The notes under the pieces were generated by a model that was not told the origin of the DNA, did not search any database, and saw only the letters and a list, made by a program, of their open reading frames with translations. Source: 2-02-FULL-55-14 sp964581115 (GTDB lineage: Bacteria; Bacteroidota; Ignavibacteria; UBA10030). From it: a stretch of 10,137 nucleotides of DNA. Position 1 is the stretch's first letter; each line of letters opens with the position of its first letter. The translations under genes were made by a program, and so were the position numbers. Shown piece after piece: positions 4,829-10,137 of this stretch. The stretch is taken from contig CAZOMY010000058.1 in assembly GCA_964581115.1 (NCBI GenBank), positions 1 through 10,137 of the forward strand. The letters run 5' to 3'.

Positions 4829-7039
4829 ATGGTGCAATGGCGCAAAGTTCACTTGGTCATCATAAGCTGTGCTGTGAAGGTGACATGGCTGGTCCTTGGC
4901 CTTCAGCTGTTCGCCTCCCACGCGTTCGGCCAGCAGGTCGATTGGCGATCGTGGCCGGTGAGAAGCTATGCTCCGCGCAACTACGACGTTCTGCACTACC
5001 GCATTGAGCTGCGATTTGACCATCCGAACAGGCAGTTCTTCGGCCGGACGACGGTCACCCTTCGTCCGCTGGTCGACGACGCGACGTCGCTGACGTTTGA
5101 CGCCGAGGTCTTTACCATACGGTCCGTCACGCGGGAGCCCGGCCACGCTGTGATGTTCACCCAGCGTCCGGGCGAGGTCATCGTCAGCCTGGACGACAAG
5201 GTCGAGCGCAGCGACACGCTCCGCCTGACGTTCGTCTATGACGGTCGCCAGATCGAGATCGACCCGGATCGGTGGGGCGTCGGCAACAACTATCACCTCG
5301 GCCTCGAGTTCTTCGACTCCACCGATGCGCACCCGGCGCTCATCTCGTCCCTGTCGTTTGCGGAAGGAGCACGCCATTTCTTCCCGTGCAATGACCATCC
5401 GTCCGACAAAGCCTCGCAGGAGATGATCCTGGAGGTCCCCAAGGACTGGAAGGCGGCGTCGAATGGTTCGTTGGTCGATGTCCGAGCCACGTCGCACGGA
5501 ACGTCGGTCTGGCATTGGTCCCTCCGAGAGCCACATTCCACCTATCTATCCGTGATCGCGGCCGGTCCGTACGTGGTTCTGAGCGATTCGCTCGGTCCGC
5601 TGTCGCTCAAGTATTGGGTCTATCCGCAGCACGTCACCGACGCGCATCGAACGTTCAGCCAGACCCCGCAGATCATGGCTTTCTTCGAGCGCACGTACGG
5701 CGTCAAGTATCCGTGGACGAAATATGACCAGATCCTCATTCCCGGGATCGGCGGGGGAGCTGAAAGCACCACCGCCACCGTTCTGGGGCAGAGCACCATT
5801 CACGACGAACGAGCCGAGCAGGACTTTCCGAGCCATTGGCTCGTGGCCCATGAAGCAGCGCACCAGTGGTGGGGCGATCTGGTCACGTTCAAGGATTGGG
5901 GGCACACCTGGATCAACGAGTCGTTCGCGACCTACGGAGAGTATCTTTACTCGCGATGGAGTCTCGGCGACGACGAAGGGATGATCAACCTCAACGACAA
6001 GCGGGAACAATACTTTCGCGAGGCGCGGACGAAGTACCGCCGGCCCATCGTGATGGACCGGTGGAAGTTTCCGAACGACAACTTTGATTCGCATACCTAC
6101 CCGAAGGGAGCGAACGTCCTGCACATGCTGCGCGCGGAGATCGGCGACTCGGCCTTTTTCGCCTTTCACCGAAAGGTCCTGACCGAACATGCCTTCAGCA
6201 ACGCGCTGACCGACGACATTCGGTCGGCTGCGGAGGCGACCTCAGGCAGGGACCTCCGTCGGTTCTTCGATCAGTGGCTGATGAAGCCGGGTCATCCCGT
6301 GATGAACGTCTCGTGGCGGTGGGATGCAGTGGCGTCAGCAGCCCGTATTCGCGTGGATCAGGTGCAAGATACCTCCGGAAGTATTCCGATCTACACATTC
6401 CCGGCCATCGTCGGCATCAGGTCGGCAGGAATACATCGGACGGAACGTATCCTCGTACAGCAGAAGGTCGATGAGTTCGTGGTTCCGTGCGCGTCCAAGC
6501 CCGACCTGATCGAATTCGACGAGCCGCACGATCTGCTGGCTGAAGTGACCTTTCAGCGGCCCGCCTCCGAACTGATCGTCCAGCTGGAGAAGGGGAATGC
6601 CTTGTCGAGGGTTCTGGCGGCGAACCAGTTGTCTGCCTTCGTGGGCGATCCTGTCGCTGTCGGGGCGCTGATGACGGCGGCGCGAAACGACGCTTTTTGG
6701 GCTGTAAGACGGGCGGCGACGGCGGGTCTCATCGGCGCCGTTTCGGGGACCGGCAAAGACTTCTTCAGCGAGATGCTTGCGGACAAGAGCTCGAAGGTAC
6801 GAGCAACTGCGGTCCGCGGCCTGGGGGCATTGAATGACGCATCGCTGGTCCCGATGTTCAAGGACCAATACCGGAAGGACGACAGCTACGCGGTGCAAGC
6901 CGAGATCGTTCGTGCGATGGGAAGGCTACGTATGAAAGAGCTTCGGGAATTCTTCCTCATGGCCGCCGACGTGCGCTCACCCCGAAACATCATCCGGAAC
7001 GCGGCCGTCGAAGGGCTGAGATTGTTGGATGGAGAATAG
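4829..7039 (+). CDS. Exported M1 family aminopeptidase with C-terminal HEAT repeats
   Basis: A 736-residue zinc aminopeptidase (gluzincin). Residues 1 to about 35 are a long signal peptide ending HAFG before QQ. An N-terminal beta-sandwich covers about 45-230 (NYDVLHYRIELRFD is the usual M1 opening). The catalytic domain has zinc ligands in HEAAH (341-345) and Glu364 (WINESFATY), the exact 18-residue spacing of M1, and the catalytic Tyr424 in TYPKGANVLHML. The N-terminus-recognition motif, usually GAMEN or GGMEN, is GGGAES here, keeping Glu312 but replacing Asn by Ser. From about 588 to the end, short helical repeats (AxxAL, VRxxAxxGL, VRATAVRGLGAL) are HEAT repeats, as in cold-active-type M1 enzymes. 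GGAG overlapping the previous stop (4814-4817) is the ribosome site, 11 bases before ATG. It is the second gene of the peptidase operon and releases N-terminal amino acids from exported or imported peptides. Confidence 0.93.
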   Translation: MVQWRKVHLVIISCAVKVTWLVLGLQLFASHAFGQQVDWRSWPVRSYAPRNYDVLHYRIELRFDHPNRQFFGRTTVTLRPLVDDATSLTFDAEVFTIRSVTREPGHAVMFTQRPGEVIVSLDDKVERSDTLRLTFVYDGRQIEIDPDRWGVGNNYHLGLEFFDSTDAHPALISSLSFAEGARHFFPCNDHPSDKASQEMILEVPKDWKAASNGSLVDVRATSHGTSVWHWSLREPHSTYLSVIAAGPYVVLSDSLGPLSLKYWVYPQHVTDAHRTFSQTPQIMAFFERTYGVKYPWTKYDQILIPGIGGGAESTTATVLGQSTIHDERAEQDFPSHWLVAHEAAHQWWGDLVTFKDWGHTWINESFATYGEYLYSRWSLGDDEGMINLNDKREQYFREARTKYRRPIVMDRWKFPNDNFDSHTYPKGANVLHMLRAEIGDSAFFAFHRKVLTEHAFSNALTDDIRSAAEATSGRDLRRFFDQWLMKPGHPVMNVSWRWDAVASAARIRVDQVQDTSGSIPIYTFPAIVGIRSAGIHRTERILVQQKVDEFVVPCASKPDLIEFDEPHDLLAEVTFQRPASELIVQLEKGNALSRVLAANQLSAFVGDPVAVGALMTAARNDAFWAVRRAATAGLIGAVSGTGKDFFSEMLADKSSKVRATAVRGLGALNDASLVPMFKDQYRKDDSYAVQAEIVRAMGRLRMKELREFFLMAADVRSPRNIIRNAAVEGLRLLDGE

Positions 7040-7330
7040 TGGGTGTTGGAACAGCGTGACGGCGTTTCGTCGGCCCGTTCCTTCGCCGACCGAGTCCCTC
7101 GATCAACCCGACCCTGCCGATGAGCGACTTCTTGTTCTTCTGAATGCCCCGAGGCCCCGAGTTCCGTGTACGACCCGTGCACAAGCAGGTTTCATCAGCT
7201 TTTTCCGCGCCAAAGGCAGACTGGAGATGACAGCCGTCAGGTTCGCTTTTCGGTTCGCCACAAAGGGCGTAGAGGACCGGGCATTATCGAGATGCGTCCT
7301 TGAAGAGCGGAGAGCCTGCAAGCGAAGGTG
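7040..7330. other. Convergent intergenic region, nothing recognised
   Basis: About 290 bp between the converging M1 and DUF4256 genes. I see a GTCGGC/GCCGAC stem with a 10-base loop near 7070-7091 but no T-run, so no confident terminator for either gene. Short open frames here have no recognisable product and no ribosome site. Confidence 0.5.
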
Positions 7331-7906
7331 TCACACCCGCAGCATGCTACGGAACCCCCTGGCCGCATAGTAGGAATCCGCCCCATTGTGATAGACGAAG
7401 ACGGCATTGTAACGACGATCGCAGAAGAGGGCGCCTCCGAGATCCCTGATCGCGGCAGGCGTCCAGATCCAGCTTGATGTTTTCGTATCAAACTCGCCGA
7501 GTCTCTGCAGCTCTCGGTATTGCTCTTCTGTCAGGATCTCGACTCCCATCGCTGCGGCCAGATCGACAGCGCTGTTCTTGGGCTTGTGTTCTTTTCGGGC
7601 GTTCAGTGCCTGGCGGTCGTAACAAAGACTGCGGCGGCCTGAAGGGCTCTCAGAGGAGCAATCGACGAAGATGAACTGGCCCGACTTCTTGTCGCGGCCG
7701 ATTACGTCGGGTTCGCCTCCCGTCCTCTCCATCTCGAAAAGTGAGCGGAGTTTCTCGGGCCTTGTGTTGAGCCGTGCAACAGTATCGGACCATCGCAAGC
7801 CCTTGTGCCGAGAGACATTCTTCTCGAAACGATCCTTCAGGGCGGCAAGGAGCGCCTCACGGTCGTTCGTTGTGGATCCCATATCGTTGCGGTTCGTCTT
7901 GCCCAT
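7331..7906 (-). CDS. DUF4256 family protein
   Basis: A 191-residue soluble protein of the conserved, uncharacterised DUF4256 family, and the full length for that family. Recognised features are RFEKN near the start, RTGGEPDVIG, the FVDCSSESPSGRRSLCYDR segment, ARKEHKPKNSA, AMGVEILTEEQYRELQ, FDTKTSSWIWTP and the C-terminal GGALFCDRRYNAVFVYHNGA...YYAARGFRSMLRV. No signal peptide or membrane segment is visible, so it is cytoplasmic. The function is unknown; nothing in the sequence names a reaction. The start at 7906 is supported by GGAG on the minus strand (7912-7915), five bases upstream; an in-frame ATG at 7882 is the alternative. It diverges from the PadR operon across a 173-bp region that holds promoters for both. 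Confidence 0.9.
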   Translation of the reverse strand: MGKTNRNDMGSTTNDREALLAALKDRFEKNVSRHKGLRWSDTVARLNTRPEKLRSLFEMERTGGEPDVIGRDKKSGQFIFVDCSSESPSGRRSLCYDRQALNARKEHKPKNSAVDLAAAMGVEILTEEQYRELQRLGEFDTKTSSWIWTPAAIRDLGGALFCDRRYNAVFVYHNGADSYYAARGFRSMLRV

Positions 7907-7935
7907 GTGTGCTCCCGTAAGTGGTTGGACAACTC

Positions 7936-7963
7936 ATATTATCAGTTGGCAGCAGATTATCAA
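7936..7963 (-). promoter_or_regulatory. Candidate promoter of the DUF4256 gene
   Basis: On the minus strand, TTGATA (7958-7963) is a 5/6 match to the -35 consensus and TAATAT (7936-7941) is a 4/6 -10, with a 16-bp spacer. The start codon follows about 30 bases downstream. The heptamer ATTATCA occurs twice on the plus strand (7938-7944 and 7956-7962), 18 bp apart, and could be a direct-repeat binding site. Confidence 0.4.
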
Positions 7964-8024
7964 GGGGGCTTAGCTTTGGCGGGCCCGTCACGGAACATTC
8001 TCTTCGTCAGATCGTCGAATAAGC

Positions 8025-8053
8025 GTGACATACATAGAAGTATTATGTATAAT
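8025..8053 (+). promoter_or_regulatory. Sigma70-type promoter of the PadR operon
   Basis: -35 GTGACA (8025-8030; 5/6 match to TTGACA), a 17-bp spacer, and a perfect -10 TATAAT (8048-8053). Expected transcription start is near 8060, leaving a leader of about 20 bases before the ATG at 8080. An inverted repeat fills the spacer and overlaps both ends. Confidence 0.75.
8030..8050. promoter_or_regulatory. PadR-type operator (ATACATA-N7-TATGTAT)
   Basis: A perfect 7-7-7 inverted repeat: ATACATA (8030-8036), GAAGTAT, TATGTAT (8044-8050). PadR regulators bind as dimers to A/T-rich dyads, often with ATGT/ACAT-like half sites. The site covers the promoter spacer, the last base of the -35 and the first half of the -10, so a bound dimer would exclude RNA polymerase. 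This fits autorepression by the downstream PadR gene. The assignment to this regulator is inferred from position. Confidence 0.7.
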
Positions 8054-8079
8054 GCTTTTAGGTATCAAGACGAACGACC

Positions 8080-8547
8080 ATGGAATTCAACAAAGACCTC
8101 ATCGCCGCCTCTTCGACGCCGATCGTTCTGGCGATCTTGTCGGAAGGAGACAGCTACGGCTATGCCATCATCAAGCGGGTGCAGGAGCTTTCCGGCGGAC
8201 AGATGGAATGGACCGACGGCATGCTCTATCCCGTCCTCCATCGCCTCGAGCGGCTGGGATTCATCAAGGCGAGATGGGAAGAGGCGGAGACTGGCCGCAA
8301 GCGGAAGTACTACCGGATCACGACGCAAGGGAAAGCCCAACTCGCCGAGGAGCGCCGCCAATGGCAGGCGGTCGACGCGACACTAAAGAGTCTTTGGAAA
8401 TCGGCCATGATCGAAGATGATCACCGCCACGTCGCCAAGACGCCAAGATATGGTAACGATCAGTCCCTTCCTGTGCGTCTCCGCGCCGTTGCGGTTCATT
8501 TCTTACTCAGTGCTTTGCCAGAAGCACCATCTCTCCAAGGAGTCTGA
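8080..8547 (+). CDS. PadR family transcriptional regulator with unusual C-terminal extension
   Basis: A 155-residue winged-helix repressor. Residues 6-88 are the PadR domain: STPIVLAILSEGDSYGYAII (helices 1-2), MLYPVLHRLERLGFI (recognition helix region) and a GRKRKYYRIT wing followed by TxxGKAQL. Residues 89-107 (EERRQWQAVDATLKSLW) match the short C-terminal dimerisation helix of the 105-115-residue PadR subfamily, where the protein normally ends. Residues from about 113 onward are low-complexity, Arg/Pro-rich, and encoded across an imperfect inverted repeat (8423-8495), so the tail may be a later addition. The start at 8080 lies about 20 bases after the predicted transcription start; there is no strong Shine-Dalgarno. 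The next gene starts 3 bases after the stop. PadR repressors with permease-prefix membrane proteins are a common pair; the ligand is unknown. Confidence 0.88.
   Translation: MEFNKDLIAASSTPIVLAILSEGDSYGYAIIKRVQELSGGQMEWTDGMLYPVLHRLERLGFIKARWEEAETGRKRKYYRITTQGKAQLAEERRQWQAVDATLKSLWKSAMIEDDHRHVAKTPRYGNDQSLPVRLRAVAVHFLLSALPEAPSLQGV
8423..8495. repeat. Imperfect inverted repeat inside the PadR 3' end
   Basis: The 25-base arms 8423-8447 and 8471-8495 are reverse complements at 19 of 25 positions, separated by 23 bp. The arms contain repeated GTCGCCAAGACGCC-like and GCGTCTCCGCG-like units. They resemble the CGCCAAGACGCCAAG / GCGTCTCTGCGGTTC type of dispersed intergenic repeat that I recall from many bacterial genomes and metagenomes; that resemblance is from memory. 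Confidence 0.7.
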
Positions 8548-8550
8548 ACC

Positions 8551-9921
8551 ATGTCGACCCAAGAGCGTCCGGGTCCGCCCGAAGAACAGATCTCTCAATG
8601 GCGCAGCTACCTTCAGCGCCGTCAAGCCATCCATGCTGTCGACGTCGCGGAACTTGAGGACCATTTGCGGGAGCAGATCGCCGGATTCATGAAGGCCGGA
8701 CTGACATCTGATGAGGCGTTTCTTGTGGCCGTCAAACGCTTGGGGTCGCTCGACGCCCTTTCGCGGGAGTTCGCCCGTGAGCACTCGGAGCGGCTCTGGA
8801 AACAGCTGGTCGTTCTACCTCCAGAATCCGGGGATCGCGGACTCGGGAACCGGGCGGATGCGTTCGTCGCATTCGCGCTGGCGGTCGCCGCAGCCACTCT
8901 TTTCAAGCTTCCGGTGCTGTTTGGCATGCACATGGACGAGCATGAGTTCTTCTATGCACGAAACGTGAGCCTGTTCGTCCTGCCGCTTCTGACAGGGTAT
9001 TTCGCCTGGAAGCGAGGGCTCGGATCCGCTCTGATCAGCTGGACGGTTGCAGCATATGTCTTGGCGGTGATCGTTGCCAATGTCTTCCCGTTCGGACCGG
9101 ACAGCGATACCCAAATGTTGCAAGTGATACACTTGCCGATCGCGCTCTGGATCGTTGTCGGCGTGGCGTATGCCGGCCGCCGTTGGAGTGAGGTGGCTGG
9201 CCGAATGGATTTCATCCGATTCTCGGGCGAGTTGTTTATCTACTATGTCCTGATCGCGCTGGGCGGAGGAGTTTTCACCGCATTCCTGGTCATGCTGTTC
9301 CAGAGCATCGGGATCAACGCCGAGTGGATCATCCAACAGTGGCTCATCCCGTGCGGAGCGATCGGAGCCGTCATCATCGGCTCGTGGCTCGTCGAGGCGA
9401 AGCAGAGCGTGATCGAGAACATGGCTCCCGTGCTGACACGGCTGTTCACGCCGTTCTTCACGGTCCTGCTCGTTACGTTCTTGGCGACGCTCGTCGTGAC
9501 CGGTCGAGGCATCAACATCGAGCGTGAAGTGCTCATCGCCTTCGACCTGCTATTGCTGGTCGTGCTGGGCCTTCTGCTATATTCGATCTCCGCGCGCGAT
9601 TCCGGAGCGCCGCCAGCGCCGTTCGACGCCATGCAGGTCGTGTTGGTGGTCAGCGCGTTGCTGGCCGATGCTGTGGCACTGTGGGCGATCTCCGCACGCA
9701 TCACGGAATTCGGTTTTACGCCCAACCGAGTGGCTGCGTTGGGCGTGAATATCCTTCTTCTTGTCAACCTGGCTTGGTCGGCCTTCCTGTACATCCGTTT
9801 CCTTCGCGACCGGGGGTCGTTCGGCGACCTCGAGCGCTGGCAGACGAAATATTTGCCGCTTTATGCGCTTTGGGCGGGGGTGGTTGTGGTACTCTTTCCA
9901 GTCCTCTTCGGATACTCCTGA
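8551..9921 (+). CDS. Permease-prefix-domain multi-pass membrane protein (DUF4153-like)
   Basis: A 456-residue inner-membrane protein. Residues about 14-85 are a cytoplasmic helical permease-prefix/HAAS-like domain (WRSYLQRRQAIHAVDVAELE, then LTSDEAFLVAVKRLGSLDALSREF), the module that links membrane proteins to neighbouring PadR regulators. About 11 hydrophobic segments follow: near 103-125, 138-153, 158-181, 190-209, 226-254, 264-283, 297-318, 326-347, 358-380, 393-416 and 433-454. The EFGFTPNRVAALGVNILLLVNL stretch and following RFL...LERWQTKYLP resemble DUF4153 membrane proteins. I see no ABC ATPase, FtsX/MacB or sensor domain, so it is not a recognisable transporter and its function is unknown. 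AAGGAG (8537-8542), eight bases before ATG, is a strong ribosome site lying in the end of the PadR gene. It is cotranscribed with PadR and so probably controlled by it. Confidence 0.8.
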   Translation: MSTQERPGPPEEQISQWRSYLQRRQAIHAVDVAELEDHLREQIAGFMKAGLTSDEAFLVAVKRLGSLDALSREFAREHSERLWKQLVVLPPESGDRGLGNRADAFVAFALAVAAATLFKLPVLFGMHMDEHEFFYARNVSLFVLPLLTGYFAWKRGLGSALISWTVAAYVLAVIVANVFPFGPDSDTQMLQVIHLPIALWIVVGVAYAGRRWSEVAGRMDFIRFSGELFIYYVLIALGGGVFTAFLVMLFQSIGINAEWIIQQWLIPCGAIGAVIIGSWLVEAKQSVIENMAPVLTRLFTPFFTVLLVTFLATLVVTGRGINIEREVLIAFDLLLLVVLGLLLYSISARDSGAPPAPFDAMQVVLVVSALLADAVALWAISARITEFGFTPNRVAALGVNILLLVNLAWSAFLYIRFLRDRGSFGDLERWQTKYLPLYALWAGVVVVLFPVLFGYS

Positions 9922-10137
9922 CCCCTTCCTTCAGGACGGACAATCACATCAGACATCAGCCATTCCCGGCGTCGTGGCTCCAAAACGGCAAGGATTTCTC
10001 CACGAAGACGGAATGGCGCTTTCGTTACCATGGTCAAGATACTAGCAGGGTGCTGAAAAACCCGCTGGAGGTCAGAACAGGTACCGCCAAGCGCGCCAAG
10101 CCCGCCCTCGGCCGAGCCGAGGGCGAGGCCGGGGATC
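9922..10137. other. Right-end intergenic region
   Basis: About 216 bp to the window edge with no convincing gene. CTAGCAGGGTGCTGAAAAAC starts at 10042 and is of a kind I recall at the ends of dispersed repeats or insertion sequences, with any element continuing beyond the window. An inverted repeat lies at 10103-10125. No terminator for the membrane-protein gene is clear. Confidence 0.5.
10103..10125. repeat. GC-rich inverted repeat
   Basis: CGCCCTCGG (10103-10111) and CCGAGGGCG (10117-10125) are perfect 9-base arms around CCGAG. CGAGG continues on the right side. It has no T-run within the window. It may be a dispersed-repeat hairpin or part of a mobile-element end. Confidence 0.65.

Noticed and set aside
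4664..5536. 290-codon minus-strand open frame
   Set aside because: Antisense to the M24/M1 operon; no recognisable domain and typical shadow composition.
5546..6898. Two minus-strand open frames of about 200 codons inside the M1 gene
   Set aside because: Antisense shadows of a gene with intact HEAAH, Glu and Tyr catalytic residues.

Overview
The window is GC-rich, gene-dense bacterial DNA. The best clue to its origin is a secreted protein ending in a type IX secretion (Por) sorting domain with the NYPNPFNP signature. That tail is characteristic of the Bacteroidota/Ignavibacteria/Kapabacteria (FCB) assemblage. The high GC and several usable Shine-Dalgarno sites fit an Ignavibacteria- or Kapabacteria-like lineage better than a classical Bacteroides. 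The genus cannot be named from this sequence.

Layout. Bases 1-52 are the 3' end of an initiator tRNA (CAU anticodon, GGG/CCC anticodon stem), followed by a strong bidirectional terminator. A 119-bp block holding the last 15 bases of the tRNA plus this terminator is repeated exactly at 172-290. A third, rearranged tRNA-tail remnant with a different terminator lies at 354-427. About 540 bp without a convincing gene follow, carrying a 22-bp perfect palindrome (640-661) and a hairpin (898-930). Next comes a secreted seven-repeat (probably seven-bladed beta-propeller) protein with the type IX sorting tail (973-2382) and its terminator. On the minus strand, 2523-3281, is a two-gene module: a small antitoxin-like protein overlapping a MNT-type nucleotidyltransferase. 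The nucleotidyltransferase has lost its first catalytic aspartate and is frameshifted in an A-run. Divergent from it, 3384-7039, is a two-gene operon of exported peptidases: an M24 Xaa-Pro aminopeptidase and an M1 aminopeptidase with a HEAT-repeat C-terminus. A DUF4256 gene (7331-7906, minus) is followed by a divergent PadR regulator plus permease-prefix membrane protein operon (8080-9921). That operon has a near-consensus promoter overlapped by an inverted repeat. The right end (9922-10137) is intergenic with an inverted repeat.

How the genes work together. The two peptidases probably cooperate in extracytoplasmic peptide breakdown: M24 removes X-Pro N-termini that block general aminopeptidases, and M1 removes other N-terminal residues. 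PadR probably represses its own operon, including the multi-pass membrane protein, through the operator at 8030-8050. The nucleotidyltransferase pair looks like a decaying toxin-antitoxin-like module.

The points most worth a second look are the tRNA-tail/terminator duplication, the doubly damaged nucleotidyltransferase, the PadR operator inside a perfectly spaced promoter, and the PadR C-terminus encoded by an inverted repeat. I did not find a clearly new multi-gene system.
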